In this document: in pieces, positions 1 through 11,891 of the stretch | Numbering within the stretch: the first letter of the stretch is position 1 | How the letters are laid out: each line of letters begins with the position of its first letter | Source: Heliocidaris tuberculata | Lineage: Eukaryota > Echinodermata > Echinoidea > Camarodonta > Echinometridae | Direction of reading: 5' to 3' | NCBI GenBank assembly: GCA_025618425.1 | Contig: CM046837.1 | Location: forward strand, 23,013,488-23,077,487 | DNA length: 64,000 nt | Translations under genes and position numbers: made by a program | The notes under the pieces: model-generated | Told to the model about the DNA's origin: nothing | Database searches by the model: none | What the model saw: the letters and a program-made list of their open reading frames with translations, nothing else

Positions 1-640
1 GAATTCACAAAATGTGAAATCAACCTTTAATCCCGGACTGACTGGGGTGATCAAAGCACCCTTAGTGTATGTATGGGTAGGGTTAGAGGCACATGGTGGA
101 CAAGATGGGTGGAGGGGTGGGTAGAAGTCAAGATCTGGAAGAAAGGGTAAGTTTTCCACAAGACTATCGCTAATTAGAGTGCGTGGGGACGTGTAATCTA
201 ACGCAGCTGGAATCGGCGTAGAAGAGTTAAGAAAGAAGATGGGGATGTGTGGAACAGAAGGAAATGAAACAGAGGGAACTGGGCGAGAGTACATGCCATA
301 TTTCAATTTCCAATCCATTTAAATCATGCTAAACAAGAAATCTTAAATACTAGGGCAGCAAAATAGAAAGGTGCACTTTAATCAAAAGGTAGGGTGCACG
401 CATTTGTAATAATGCGGAAATAGAGACAAAGAATATTAAGAAAATCGAAGCAATACTTATAGAGGATTACAGGCATTAAAAATCAGGGATAATAAAGTTG
501 AATGTGTAACATGTTGAGAAATCAAGAAGGGAAAACTTACTCAGGTCGTTAAGTACTGAAGGCATACATATATAACAAAATAAACAAATTGTATAATTCG
601 TAAGACAGTTACGAGTCCAGGCTTTGACGAAAATTTAATG
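1..640. other. Non-coding stretch, no feature recognised
   Basis: AT-rich sequence without a convincing open frame, splice-bounded exon or repeat array. I see nothing to annotate here. Confidence 0.5.
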
Positions 641-769
641 TCCCAAACTAGTCCACATCTTTGGAGTAGCCGAAAGGAGAGGTTGTGAGCAGGAACCAAC
701 AGCCATCACGCATGAAAACAGGAGGGTGAGCGAGATAGTCAGCGAGCCAAAAGGGAGGTAGATCTGCCT

Positions 770-845
770 TGACTATGATGAATATGATGGTGATGACGAT
801 GGTGATGATGATGGTGATGAGAAAAATGACGATGGCAACGATGAC
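770..845. repeat. Imperfect GAT/GGTGAT microsatellite
   Basis: Runs of GATGATGGTGATGA-like triplets. They produce an isoleucine/valine-rich open frame on the minus strand, which I regard as a by-product of the triplet repeat and not a gene. Confidence 0.7.
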
Positions 846-895
846 TCCGGGCCAACCAAGAGGATAACAGGCATGACAGGAAAGGGTAGAACAGG

Positions 896-1422
896 CCCGG
901 GGGGGCACTCACGTATATTGGTGGTACGGGGACGTGCCGCTTTGATGACCCCCTCCTTCAGACCCCGATTTCCGTTCTCTAGATACTCAGTTCCGCTCAG
1001 GAGCCGCTCAGGAGCCGCTCAGCCCCGCTCTGAAGACCCCCGTTATGAAACATATCCGTTCGCATGCGGCCGGGAGCGTGGCGGAGGCAGTGGTCGCTCG
1101 ACCTGGTCTCGCGCCCTAGGCCCTTTCGTCGCGCGAGCCTTGAAAACTGCTCCAGCTAGCTAGCTACTAGCGCTACACGGCGCGGGCGAGGCCCCCGGCG
1201 CGGCCCGTCCCGAGATCCTGCGATAGCGAAGGTGTACCGCCGATAAAGCGAGGTTAGTTTTGTAGTTCCCTAGACCCTGTTTTTCACTCTGCCCAATAGA
1301 TCATAGTTCCCAAGACCCCGTATTTTACACCTTGAAGTCAGTTCCTTAGACCCCCTTTTCGGGGATTCGTGAGGCACACCCCCTTCAAAATATAATTCGA
1401 ATGCCCCCCCCCCCCCCCCGGG
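896..1422. mobile_element. Non-autonomous DNA element, CCCGGGG ends, 8-bp target duplication (copy 1)
   Basis: The left end reads CCCGGGGGGGCACTC and the right end reads GAATGCCCC...CCGGG, so the termini form a short G/C-run inverted repeat. The element is flanked by a perfect 8-bp direct repeat, AGAACAGG, at 888-895 and 1423-1430. No transposase is encoded. The right half carries repeated phrases of the type GTTCCCTAGACCC. A second copy of the same family lies at 18377-19540. An 8-bp duplication is known for hAT, P, Merlin, Sola1 and Novosib elements; I cannot assign a superfamily. Confidence 0.8.
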
Positions 1423-1709
1423 AGAACAGGTCCGGTCAGAATGGAAACATGACATCAAACATAATTAGCATTCAGAAGCGTGACGAATAGTTGACAGAGC
1501 ATGAGTGTGAAGTGTAGAAATGATTCTTGAACAGTTCATAAATGTATAACTCAGGTACATTCAGGAATGGTATCTGAAGGATGGCGGGAACAAAATACAG
1601 CTGTACAGTCAGCGATCGAAATTGAAAGCAGAAATTGTCCGCAAAATGCAGGAACGTTTTCACAAAATGACGAGTAGCAAGTCCATCCAAGATGACGAAA
1701 ACCGTATCC

Positions 1710-2142
1710 GGACAACTACCCCCTGGACAATTACCCCCCGGACAACCACCCCCCGGAAAACCACCCCCTGGACGACTACCCCCCTAGGACAACTACCCCC
1801 CAGGACAACTACCCCCTAGGACATCTACCCCCCAGGACAACTACCCCCCAGGACAACTACCCCCCAGGACAACTACCCCCTAGGACAATTACCCCCCGAA
1901 CAACTACCCCCTGGACAGCTACCCCCGGAAAAATTGTCCTGGGGGTAATTGTCCTGGGGGGTAGTTGTCCTGGGGGGTAGTTGTCCTGGGGGGTAATTGT
2001 CCTAGGGGGTAGTTGTCCTGGGGGTAGTTGTCCTGGGGGGTAGTTGTCCTGGGGGGTAGATGTCCTAGAGGGGTAGTCGTCCAGGGGGTGGTTTTCCGGG
2101 GGTAGTTGTCCGGGGGGTAGTTGTCTAGGGGGTAGTTGTCCT
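1710..2142. repeat. Palindromic minisatellite, about 15-16-bp unit
   Basis: The left arm (1710 to about 1929) is a tandem array of GGACAACTACCCCC-like units. The right arm (about 1933-2142) is an array of the reverse complement, GGGGGTAGTTGTCC. The two arrays meet at a very short spacer, so the whole tract could fold into one long hairpin. Proline/threonine-rich open frames across it are repeat by-products. Confidence 0.9.
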
Positions 2143-3190
2143 AGAATCGACGAAAACAAAGATGAGCAGGGTAACCGAAGACAGCGAAGATATAAATAAG
2201 CAGGAACAGTTCATCAAAGTAACATTTTGTCAAAAGTATATAATCGGCATCAGCAGAAAAGTTAGCAATATCAGGAAACACAGCAATAATATAATGATAA
2301 CGAGCGGGATGGCGTTGAACCGCTTTACGCTGCCACCAGTGTAACACTCTCACTAATTTAGTATTATGCGAGGATGAGGAGCGTGGAAGGAGAGTGCTAA
2401 CGATTTTAGATCACACAGAAGATTCACAGAACACAAGATATACAGTTCAAGATGGTTCTCTTTATTAAGGAATGATGATTTAGCAATACAGTATAAAGGC
2501 AGCTCTTTGAACTCCTATGGTTATGCCATCAATGGGCAGGAGTATACTAAGTCCACACCCGATGGTGGGACTGAGAAGAAGAACACATATTTCTTACTTT
2601 CAAAACTATATATACTCGCTTGGTCAAAATCAGGATTGGGTGACTAATAGTGTTTCTTAGAAAGGGGGAACAAAGAGTATGTGTCCGAAGATGAAGGACC
2701 ACCAGTTATTCATAAACAATCCTTGAGTGTGTGTGTCCGAAGATGAAGGACCACCAAATTCCAGTAGGTGATTAACCTTCTGAGAGGGTGAGGAGTGGGG
2801 TAGACATACTTATGATTATGATACAATTTTTCCCTCTTACAATACTATTGTTAGCAATCTGAATTTACTGGTTATTTAGCATAATAGATGAAGGAACTCA
2901 AATAAAACACGGCATACAGCTAATTAATGTTGCAAGTCAAAGTAAATAATCACTGTATAGTATATGACACGCCAAGCCGGAAAATATTATTGTATTCAAC
3001 AAAGAAATATATATTCGACAAAATTAATTTGTATCCAAAGAAATGGAAAATATATATTCAGTAAAATCTAATTTCAAAGTTTTGTTTTAGATACATTTTT
3101 TTCAGTATGTATTTGCCTGGTAAACTTTACACAATGGAAAAATTTTAAAAATGTTCAAAATAAAATAATTTATGTGCAATTCTAGAATTA
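2143..3190. other. Non-coding stretch with a small local duplication
   Basis: No gene recognised. The phrase GTGTCCGAAGATGAAGGACC occurs twice about 57 bases apart (near 2680 and 2733), a small tandem duplication. The remainder is AT-rich sequence. Confidence 0.5.
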
Positions 3191-3194
3191 TATC

Positions 3195-3665
3195 AAATGT
3201 AAAAAAAAGTAAAAAAAAAAGAAATACATAAGTAAAAAAGGGGAAACAGAGAGAAGAAAAAAGAAATGTATGTTAATGAAAAAAGGAAGACAGAGAGAAG
3301 AAAAACAAAGAAATAAATAAGAAAAAAAGAGAAGAAAAACAAAGACGTACATAAGGAAAAAAGGAAGACAGAGAGATGAAAAACAAAGAAATACATAAAC
3401 AAAAGAAGATAGAAGAAAAACAAAGAAATACATTAAGAAATCAAAATAATATAGAGAGAAGAAAAGAAAAGAAATACATAAAGAACTAAAAAGAAGACAG
3501 AAGAAAAACAAAGAAATACATAAAGAAAAAAGACAGAGAAGAAAAACAAAGAAATACATAAGAAAAAAGACAGAAGAAAAACAAAGAAATACATAAGAAA
3601 AAGAAGACAAGAAAGAAGAAAAAACAAAGAAATTCATCAGGAAAGAATTAAGATAGAGAGAAGGG
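3195..3665. repeat. A/G-rich minisatellite
   Basis: Repeated units of roughly 30-40 bases built from AGAAGAAAAACAAAGAAAT and ACATAAGAAAAAAGACAG. On the minus strand this reads as several overlapping Phe/Leu/Ser-rich frames with no domain structure, so it is not counted as coding. Confidence 0.85.
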
Positions 3666-3773
3666 AAAAAAAGAAATACTATAGTACTGCTGCCACGCCA
3701 GCTTTAATTGTTTGTCATCACTCACAGTCACGTGAATATTGGACAAACGACGACAGTCATTACATCTATCAGG

Positions 3774-3950
3774 CGCAGGGGCGGATCTAGCTTTTTTCCA
3801 AGGGGGGGGTTTGAGGGGCTGAGCTGGGTATTGCGAGGGAGCGTAGCGACCGAGCCCGAGCGAGCGAAGCGAGCGAGGGGGGAGGGTGTGGGAGGGGGGA
3901 TATCCCCCTCCCACAGTAGGGAGATTTTTCATTTTTAGGGTTGCCAGCTT
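3774..3950. repeat. G/C-run interspersed repeat (GGGGCGGATCTA type)
   Basis: Begins with a CAGGGGCGGATCTA-like end. It continues through G runs and a GAGCGAGCGAAGCGAGCGAG tract to a C-rich end. Related G/C-run elements occur near 4000-4075, 5222-5285, 42850-43045, 51590-51974 and 57299-57594. It is probably a small transposon remnant. Confidence 0.6.
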
Positions 3951-4189
3951 GCGATTTTAAGCATACTTGCATGCTCTATATTTTTTCTCTTTTTTGCCCA
4001 AATAATTGGGGGGGGGGGGACTACAGCCCCATCCCCGCCCCCCCCCCCCCCCCCGGCCCTGGCTCCGCGGTCCCTGGGTTTGTCCCAACGGCGATGCAGA
4101 GGCGCGAAACGGCGATGTCTGTGAGCGTCGCGCCGATATTTTGTTTGTTTGTTTGGTGTTTTTTTTTGCTATTTGAACCCCTGTAAGTG

Positions 4190-5160
4190 ATGTTTTCCTG
4201 GCATCTACTAACGCAATGGAGACCATAAAAAGCAGTCCATAATAACGTCTTTTTAGATCAAGTAACAGTTTAATACACAGTTATATCCAGAGTTATCGTG
4301 TGTTTGGTTATCAACTTAATAAGTTACCAGATGAGTTGAATAATATTATATCTTCTCACAATATTTGCACTTAAATTTTCCTCTCCAGTGTGTGTTATTT
4401 CTTTTTGGTCTAATTCTAACCACATGTTTAAAAGTCAAGATACTAAAGAAAAGTAACTGGGAATATAAGAAAGATTCGTGATAAAAAGGTAGATTTATGA
4501 CAGTGTAACATTATGTTGACTTGTATAGTACCACAAATCTTAAATATAGGTAACCTCTATGATGTAAATGATTATACTGGCCATGCCAGTGAAGTAGAAA
4601 TTAAAATTAAGTTCAACTAAATGTTGCTTATTCAGCCAATTGAAGGTCACGATGTAACTTTCGTGATGTAACCGTAAACGTAAGTTATCATATGGTGGTG
4701 GATCCAGTGTCCGAACACTTTTCAGAAAATCAACGATAGCAAATAAAATATCAAACGAATATCTGTCAAACTTACATAATGAATGCTCAAAGTCCTACAG
4801 AAAAAGAAGTTGATGGAATTTTAAAAAGACAACGTAGATTTAATACGATATTCCCTTCCGAGTGAACCCCTTCCAAACGACGCGGCGTTTTGGTCCCTTG
4901 AAAAAGGTACTGTATTTCCGAACGTGTGAAACCTATGGGAAAAAGACACAACCTCTGTTTCAATAGTGTGGTTTTCATATGCGTAATCCCACGCGTATGA
5001 AAACCCATTTTAGGCGCTTAACTCTACACGTTCGGTAATACAATCTGTTCGGAATTACAATCCTTGACTATACATACGTAAAAAATGTGTGTAGGATATA
5101 CGTAACAACTATCCAAATTGGTAGCAAACTTAAATTTACACTATATATATGTGCTTCTGG
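4190..5160. other. Non-coding stretch with a short inverted repeat
   Basis: No gene recognised. Imperfect arms TGTATTTCCGAACGTGT (about 4911) and ACACGTTCGGTAATACAA (about 5025) face each other. This suggests a decayed fold-back element. Confidence 0.4.
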
Positions 5161-5221
5161 GTGAGCTTAGCAATCATTTTTAAGGCGTTTTCCTATGCAC
5201 ATTAAATGTTTACTTGGCAGC

Positions 5222-5285
5222 CCAAGGGGGGGGGGGGGGTTTAAACCCCCTAACCCCCCCCCCCCCCATAGATCCGCCACTGAGG
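5222..5285. repeat. G/C-run interspersed repeat, short copy
   Basis: A G run, a short spacer with TTTAAACCCCC, a C run, then CATAGATCCGCCACTGA. The last part is the reverse complement of the GGCGGATC end seen in related copies. Confidence 0.55.
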
Positions 5286-5574
5286 CGTTCTTTTCAGCAT
5301 GTTCAGCTGCTTGCAAAAGATTAATTATTATTTTGATTGATTTATAGCAAAACGCCATGGTAAAAAAAAATTACGCGAGGATAGATTGATCAAGTATAAA
5401 TTTGTCTTTAAAAGTATCGTATTTTGCAGCCGTCCCTGTGAATTAAGATTGAGAACGCATCTTGGAATCGTTCATGCCTTCTCCTCAGTGTGGCCAGCGA
5501 AAAAAATACTATTCTGCTTGGGAGCAGTGAAAATTCTGCTAAATCAAAAATTTTACTGCTAAATCAAAATTTTA

Positions 5575-5745
5575 CTCGAAAGTTCTCTGACAAGCAAAAA
5601 AAAAAAAGGTTATCAGCATTTTGGGGGGTGTATTTTTACCGGAAAATTCTCTGACAAGCAAAAAAAAAAAAAAGGTTATCAGCATTTTTGGGGTGTATTT
5701 GTACTGGAAAATTCTCTGACAAGCAAAAAAAAAAAAACACCAGAA
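5575..5745. repeat. Three tandem copies of a unit of about 65-70 bases
   Basis: The phrase TTCTCTGACAAGCAAAAAAA occurs three times. The first two copies are followed by GGTTATCAGCATTTT and GGGGTGTATTT; the third copy diverges after the A run. Confidence 0.8.
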
Positions 5746-6024
5746 TTATGCTAAACTTCTGCTAAATTTTGTCAAATTATGCCTAGCATAATGCCAGATG
5801 CTAAAGCGGTCAAAATTCTGCCAGAAAGCAGAATTCTGCCAACTCTGGCAACCTTGCTTCTCCTTTCACATAGGGTTTGCGTGCAAATTCTCTTGCACAG
5901 TGGAGCGCGGAGAGTGATCTCCTGGTAATCGATTAACTATTTTGACGTCAATTTATTATACGGGTTTGCGTTATAACGGTTTTGCGTGAATTGACTACAC
6001 TGTTGGCTATCATGTCGTTCCACA

Positions 6025-6570
6025 ACTCTCTGAAAGTTCAGCCCGAACACTTCAGTTATTTCTCTTCATATTTCAAATGTGAGGGCATTTGAAGAGCAAT
6101 CCTTTTTCAGAGGACATTGTCTTTCCAAACTGGCATGAAAGGAATGACAAAGCTCACAATTTTTTTTTTTTTTTAACTTTCCCAGAACTCAACCTTCTCT
6201 TCAAAGAAAAAGTTGCGTTCTGGACATGCGAATATATCTTTGGGGAAAAAACTGTCTGAAAGCAATTGGGAAAGGTTGATCATGTCTACATAAGAATTGG
6301 TGTAGGTTTTGGAACAAATCAAAATGAAAAGAAATTGACACAATCTCACTGAAAAGAATGTACTGCACATGACTGTGCACACATGTTCCATGAATGTTCG
6401 GCCCGAACACTTCAGCTATTTCTTGTCATATCTCAAATACGAGGGCACTTGAAGAGCAGACCTTTCAGGGGATATTTCTACTATGATTTTGTTCCAAACC
6501 GACGTAAAAGGAATGAGAAAGCTCACAAATTATTTATCACCTTTCCCAGAACTTAACCTTCTCTTTCAGG
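6025..6570. repeat. Tandem duplication, period about 360 bases
   Basis: A segment containing CCCGAACACTTCAG, a GAGGGCA(T/C)TTGAAGAGCA phrase and a TTTCCCAGAACT phrase appears near 6040-6200 and again near 6400-6560, with moderate divergence. The minus-strand open frames here are short and unconserved. Confidence 0.7.
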
Positions 6571-6948
6571 TAGAAGGAAAATGTGATTACATTTAGTGTG
6601 AACATACTCATGAAATTAAAGGAAACCAAAACCCAAGGAGAGAATAAATGTTATTGGAAAGTGAGAATTCAGAGAAGCACTTTACAAAAAGTTTCATTAA
6701 AATTGGTTAAAAAATGAGAGAGTTATGGAAGTTTGAAAAGTCTCGTTTTACTTTCTATGGGGATCCTCAAATTGGCAAAATTGCTTCAAAATGGCTGATT
6801 TTGTGAACAACTCTCCATTGGTTTTGTACACAGATTTTCAGATTTTCCCCATTATCTTTCAAGGTGCAGTTAATCTCCTTCTGAGCTCAACATATATAAT
6901 GGGAAATGTATTTTACACCACATATGTCGAGTTCAGGAGGAGACAAGG

Positions 6949-7615
6949 TGTAGCAACTCCACTCATCATTTGTTTATATTTGGACTGATCAAAGCATGAT
7001 CATAGTTTGTTTATTTGGATCAGCTGGTTAAAGTTCATTCAACTGCTCACTCCGCACTGGACAATACCAAAGACATTCTTCTTATTCAACTCCTGCACTC
7101 AGCATTCATCTTTTGTTCTACACTACACCAGGCAAGGCACTCTACACATGTTCTGCATTCTTCATTTCTTCACTCCCATATAATAGAACTTGTTTTTGTT
7201 GCCTGGATACAAACCATCCAATGACATGAATTTACTGAGCACATGGTTTTTCAGCTCTTCACTTAGTAGAAAGTTTTCATCTAGAGAACACGTTCTTTTC
7301 TACTGAGTCACAAGCACAACCCAGGACTACCAACATTTGGACATCGCATATTCATATTTACTTATCCATTTTATCTGGCAAGCAGCAGATTTGACTCTTA
7401 TTTCATCTACAGCAATCCATTCTCTTTTTGCTTGTGCTGGCCACGGGGCCAGTGCAATATATATAAATAGAGCTCTTTCGCGATCGCGAACAATTCAGGA
7501 TTTTTGGTTTCGCCAACTCTTGCCCAGAACTATTACTGATACTTCACATTATTGGATTACTGACCAGAAGGAACATCATTGGTGAGTAGGAAACCACAAC
7601 TAACTATTTCCTACA
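6949..7615 (+). repeat. 5' LTR of the gypsy element
   Basis: Starts TGTAG and ends CTACA, an inverted pair. It is the same length as the 3' LTR at 11892-12558. Two substitutions distinguish them: CTCCGCAC versus CTCCTCAC, and ACAGCAAT versus ACAGTAAT. Confidence 0.95.
7457..7490 (+). promoter_or_regulatory. Probable LTR core promoter: TATA box and palindrome
   Basis: A TATATATAAATAG box is followed at once by the perfect palindrome TTCGCGATCGCGAA. The same pair occurs in the 3' LTR near 12400-12433. The TATA box is a good candidate for the retrotransposon promoter. The role of the palindrome is inferred only. Confidence 0.55.
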
Positions 7616-7633
7616 TTGGTGACCCCGACGTGA
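7616..7633 (+). other. Primer-binding site
   Basis: TTGGTGACCCCGACGTGA directly follows the 5' LTR. TGG plus the following bases is the complement of a tRNA 3' end (CCA). I did not identify the priming tRNA. Confidence 0.7.
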
Positions 7634-7730
7634 TCGTCGTTCCTTCATTTTATATCTTCAGTGTATGGTTGCCATTCAGCGACTCCATAGTTTCTAGATC
7701 TGCATATTTGCATTCTTTTTTCACATCACG

Positions 7731-8634
7731 ATGCCGAAAGGAGGGGAGCCGTCCCCCGCTGATCCTACACCTAGTCCTCCTACAGTAGTAGCTAGAGCAG
7801 TCAGCCTCAAGCTTCCCCCTTTTTGGCCCAACGATCCTGCACTCTGGTTCGCCCAGGTAGAGGCCCAGTTTTTGACGCGTGGTATCACTGCTGAGGACAC
7901 GAAATTCGCGTATGTCATAGGCTCTTTGCAGCCAGAAGTAGCTCAGGAGGTCCGGGATTTTTTTTTTTATTTCTCCTTCCGAAAAGGATCGTTTTTCGTC
8001 ACTCAAGGCGGAATTAATCAAGCGTACTTCTGTTTCAGAGCAGCATATACTGAATCAGCTGTTAATTTCTGAGGAGTTAGGAGACCGCAAGCCCACCCAG
8101 TTTTTGAGAAGGATGCACCAGCTTTTGGGTGACACAACACTGAATGACAACATCCTCAAACAACTTTTCCTACAGCGTCTCCCTCGTAATGCCCAGCTCA
8201 TACTAGCTTCAACCAGTGACTCTGTATCTATTGAACATCTTGCCAGCATAGCAGATAAGATAGTGGAGGTAGCTTCACCATCATCTTCACTTGTAGCTGC
8301 TACCCAGTCTGCTAGTGCCAGGCCTTCACAACAACCAACTCCCACCACCAACACTGATGAGGTTCAGCGTTTGTCGGCACAGGTCGCACAGCTTACCGTT
8401 CAAGTGCAATCATTGACTTATTCACTACAAGATCGGCGTAGTCGCAGTAGGCGTAGAGATGACACTTCTTCAAGTCGACGCCCTTCCCAGTCAAAGAGTC
8501 CACGCCGGCAGCAGCAGCACGCTAGCAGTGAATGCTGGTACCATTGGAGGTACGGCGACAAGGCACGCAAGTGTGTGAGTCCCTGTTCAGTGAGCCGCCG
8601 ACACCCTTCGGGAAACGAGGCAGCCAGGGAATAG
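7731..8634 (+). pseudogene. gag: Retrotransposon gag, frameshifted
   Basis: Starts with ATG at 7731 in frame 0. The first part contains a proline-rich head and a hydrophobic segment with [19 protein letters not shown], typical of the gag of Mag-like metazoan gypsy elements. The frame is lost in a run of T near 7965 and resumes in another frame through 8634. The C-terminal part holds an Arg/Ser-rich region and a variant zinc knuckle, CWYHWRYGDKARKC. The product would bind and package element RNA. The T-run break could be a real indel or a sequencing error. Confidence 0.85.
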
Positions 8635-9043
8635 GGGCGACTACTTCCTTTGGCACTCAACATCCTAGTCGCCTTTTCTTCATTTATGACAAGGATAGTG
8701 GCACGAAATTTCTAGTTGACACAGGGGCAGAAGTCAGTGTAATCCCACCAACAGCCCAAGATAGACGACAGCGTTCCAAGTCGAACATTCTTCTCCAGGC
8801 TGTTAACCAGTCTCCAATCACTACCTTTGGGGAACGCTCACTCACTTTAGACCTCGGACTACGCACGGAACATTTCGCTGGATTTTTGTCATTGCAGATA
8901 TCCAGACACCTATCATTGGAGCAGATCTTTTAGATGAATTTGGTCTCCTTGTTGACATCAAACACAGGAAATTACTGGATTCAACTACCAATCTCTCCAT
9001 CACAGGTATTTATGCTCCTCCTAATGTCTGCACAGTCAGTCCG
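8600..9043 (+). pseudogene. Retrotransposon protease region, frameshifted
   Basis: The frame carrying FLVDTGAEVSVIPP holds the D-T-G active site of a retropepsin-type aspartic protease (near 8710-8750). It joins upstream to the gag zinc-knuckle region by a frame change near 8600. It loses frame near 8877; the remainder, containing [14 protein letters not shown], continues in the frame of the downstream polyprotein. The enzyme would cleave gag-pol. As written the product would be broken. Confidence 0.8.
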
Positions 9044-11620
9044 ATGTTCGCTACCCCATCTGGCAGTGAGAGCTACACCTCCATCTTGAGCGATTATCCA
9101 GAGATCACTCGCCCAGATTATCATCCCAAGGCAGTGAAACATTCTGTTACTCACCATATTGAGACTACAGGAGCACCTGTTTTCTGTCGACCTCGTCGTT
9201 TGGCTGCTGACCGACAAGCCATCGCCCGCTCTGAATTCCAGCATATGCAAGATTTGGGTATCATCCGTCCTTCCAGTAGCAACTGGGCTTCACCTCTCCA
9301 TATGGTACCTAAGTCAACACCAGGTGACTGGCGCCCTTGTGGAGATTATCGTGCCCTTAACACCCACACTGTGCCGGATCGTTATCCAGTACCACATATT
9401 CAAGATTTCTCAGCAACTCTAAGTGGCAAGACAATATTCTCCAAAATCGACCTAGTCAAGGCATACCACCAGATACCAGTGGAACCAGCAGACATTCCAA
9501 AAACTGCTATCACAACACCTTTTGGCCTGTACGAGTTTGTGCGCATGCCATTTGGCCTCAGGAATGCAGCACAAACTTTTCAGCGACTGATGGATGAGAT
9601 CGTGAGAGGACTTCCTTTCGTCTTTGTATACATCGATGACGTTTTGGTCGCCAGTTCATCAGTAGACGAACACGAACATCACCTCCGTCTCCTCTTCGAC
9701 CGATTTCGAGACTATGGCATTGTTATCAATCCTGCTAAGTGTCAGTTCGGAGTGTCATCACTCACCTTCTTAGGACACACAGTGGATGCACTTGGAATAT
9801 GCCCTCTCGAGGACAACGTCACCAAGATCCGAGAATTCAAGGCCCCTACATCACTACGCAAACTGAGGGAATTCCTTGGCCTTGTCAATTTCTATAGACG
9901 TTTTATCCCTCATTGCGCGGATCTACTCCAACCTTTGACCGACATTCTGAAGAACCAGACACGCAAGAACCAGCCAATTTCACTGGATGACACAGCTTGT
10001 GCTGCATTTGACAAGGTGAAAGAGTTACTGGCTGATTCTACCCTTCTAGTTCATAAGCAACTTGATGCACCATTGTCTTTGATTGTCGACGCCTCTGATG
10101 TTGGTGTAGGTGGAGTAGTGCAACAACACGTCAACAACCAGTGGCAACCTCTTGCATTTTTTTCGAAACGCTTGCAACCTGCCGAGATGAAATACAGTAC
10201 ATTTTCACGGGAACTCTTAGCTGCATATCTTGGTGTTAAGCACTTTCATCATATCTTAGAAGGTCGCCACTTCACTATCTTCACCGACCACAAGCCTTTG
10301 GTCTATGCACTGCACTCCAAGCCTGATCGTCACTCACCTCGTGATATTCGACACCTGGACTACATTTCGCAGTTCACCAGTGACATTCAGCACCTGAAGG
10401 GAGCCAACAACTCAGCAGCAGATGCTTTATCCCGTCTCTATGTCAACAGTCTTCACGCATCATTGAACATTGACCTTGAGCAGATTGCCCTCGACCAAGA
10501 AGACGATGAGGATTGGAATGACATACATCAGCTTCCGTCACTGTCATTCAAGCATGTTCCTCTTCCTTCTTCTAACAGTCAGATATGGTGTGATACCTCA
10601 ACAGGACATGAGCGCCCTTTCGTCCCAGCGCAGCATCGCCGTGCTGTCTTCGATAGTCTACACAACATGTCACACCCTGGTATTGCAGCATCTAGGAAAC
10701 TGATCAATTCTCGATTTGTATGGCCTGGCATGAATAAGGACATTGGACAATGGGTTCGCTGCTGCATCCTTTGTCAGAAGGATAAGGTCCACCGACACGT
10801 AAAGGCTCCGTTAGGTACTTTTTCCTCACCTGACTCAAGATTTGATCATATTCATATTGATCTAGTTGGACCCCTTCCTCCTTCTTCAGGTTTCACCTAC
10901 TTGTTGACATGCGTTGACCGTTTTAGTAGGTGGGCAGACGCCATCCCCATTCAGAACATCACAGCTGAGACAGTCGCCAAAGCTCTTGTCCAGAACTGGA
11001 TCTCTCGTCATGGTGTTCCCTCTACAATCACTACAGACAGAGGAAGCCACTTTGAGTCCAACCTCTTCTCTCAATTGACCACACTCTTAGGATCCAGCCG
11101 CACTCGAACAACAGCTTATCACCCTTCATCCAATGGCGTAGTTGAACGATTTCATCGCCAGTTGAAAGCTGCATTGAAAGCCCATGGAGCCGCAGACAAA
11201 TGGTCTGAATACCTCCCTGTAGTTCTTCTAGGAATTCGCTCCACGGTAAAGGAAGACTTGGGTTGCACATCAGCAGAAATTGTGTATGGGACCACACTGA
11301 AGTTGCCTGGACAGATGGTTAAGCCAACACATCCTACTTCAGTACCCGATGTTAGCAATTATGTACACAGACTTCATGAGTACATGAACCAGTTATCGCC
11401 AGCAAAGACTCGCAAGCAGAATGTATCTTCGTCTGTGCCAGCTGTTCTTGATTCATGTGCCTATGTATTTGTTCGCTGTGACGCTGTCAAACAATCACTG
11501 CAGCCGCCATACACCGGTCCATTTAAGGTTGTCAAGAGAACTGCAAAGTATTTCATTCTCAATATACGAGGCAAGAATGAAACTATCAGCATTGACAGAC
11601 TCAAACCTGCATATATTTAG
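9044..11620 (+). CDS. pol: Retrotransposon pol: reverse transcriptase, RNase H, integrase
   Basis: An 858-residue open frame; the true frame extends upstream into protease, so the ATG at 9044 is only the first methionine after the break. Reverse transcriptase carries the YIDD active site near residue 196. RNase H shows [10 protein letters not shown] near 347 and [11 protein letters not shown] near 412. The integrase zinc finger has H...H near 531-545 and CCILC near 575. The DDE core is D606, D665 and E701, with the standard spacing of 35 between the last two. The reading frame is intact, so pol alone could be functional. Domain order RT-RH-INT and the YIDD motif place it in Ty3/gypsy. The extra open frames across it on both strands are shadows. 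Confidence 0.93.
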   Translation: MFATPSGSESYTSILSDYPEITRPDYHPKAVKHSVTHHIETTGAPVFCRPRRLAADRQAIARSEFQHMQDLGIIRPSSSNWASPLHMVPKSTPGDWRPCGDYRALNTHTVPDRYPVPHIQDFSATLSGKTIFSKIDLVKAYHQIPVEPADIPKTAITTPFGLYEFVRMPFGLRNAAQTFQRLMDEIVRGLPFVFVYIDDVLVASSSVDEHEHHLRLLFDRFRDYGIVINPAKCQFGVSSLTFLGHTVDALGICPLEDNVTKIREFKAPTSLRKLREFLGLVNFYRRFIPHCADLLQPLTDILKNQTRKNQPISLDDTACAAFDKVKELLADSTLLVHKQLDAPLSLIVDASDVGVGGVVQQHVNNQWQPLAFFSKRLQPAEMKYSTFSRELLAAYLGVKHFHHILEGRHFTIFTDHKPLVYALHSKPDRHSPRDIRHLDYISQFTSDIQHLKGANNSAADALSRLYVNSLHASLNIDLEQIALDQEDDEDWNDIHQLPSLSFKHVPLPSSNSQIWCDTSTGHERPFVPAQHRRAVFDSLHNMSHPGIAASRKLINSRFVWPGMNKDIGQWVRCCILCQKDKVHRHVKAPLGTFSSPDSRFDHIHIDLVGPLPPSSGFTYLLTCVDRFSRWADAIPIQNITAETVAKALVQNWISRHGVPSTITTDRGSHFESNLFSQLTTLLGSSRTRTTAYHPSSNGVVERFHRQLKAALKAHGAADKWSEYLPVVLLGIRSTVKEDLGCTSAEIVYGTTLKLPGQMVKPTHPTSVPDVSNYVHRLHEYMNQLSPAKTRKQNVSSSVPAVLDSCAYVFVRCDAVKQSLQPPYTGPFKVVKRTAKYFILNIRGKNETISIDRLKPAYI

Positions 11621-11891
11621 ACAGCGATCTAGCAGTACCCACACCACCCATCAGTCGGCGTTCGACACAGACCCCAGCTAGCACTACCAGACATGTGACA
11701 CCACCTCCTCCCACTCATTCTCCAGCTCCAGTGCGGACTACGAGATCAGGACGTCGTGTTCACTGGCCGTCTCGTCTGGCAGATTACTCACCAGGCTGAA
11801 GAGACTTTTTCTTTGATATTATGGAACATTTTCATATTTTCATCGATCAACTTTTCTAAAAAAAAATACTGTTGATCTAGGAGGGGGCTAC
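11621..11891 (+). other. Gypsy 3' untranslated region and polypurine tract
   Basis: Sequence between the pol stop and the 3' LTR. The last bases, AGGAGGGGGCTAC at about 11879-11891, form the polypurine tract that primes plus-strand synthesis. Confidence 0.75.

Noticed and set aside
1622..2159. Thr/Pro-rich frames on both strands
   Set aside because: Produced by the palindromic minisatellite unit.
3188..3637. Long Phe/Leu/Ser-rich minus-strand frames resembling membrane proteins
   Set aside because: Encoded by an A/G-rich minisatellite; all frames look alike and lack other sequence.
7015..7224. 69-codon frame in the LTR, repeated at 11958-12167
   Set aside because: Present in both LTRs simply because they are duplicates; no resemblance to a known LTR-encoded protein.
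9159..9422. Extra frames across the pol gene on both strands
   Set aside because: Shadows of the 858-codon pol frame, which has all catalytic motifs.
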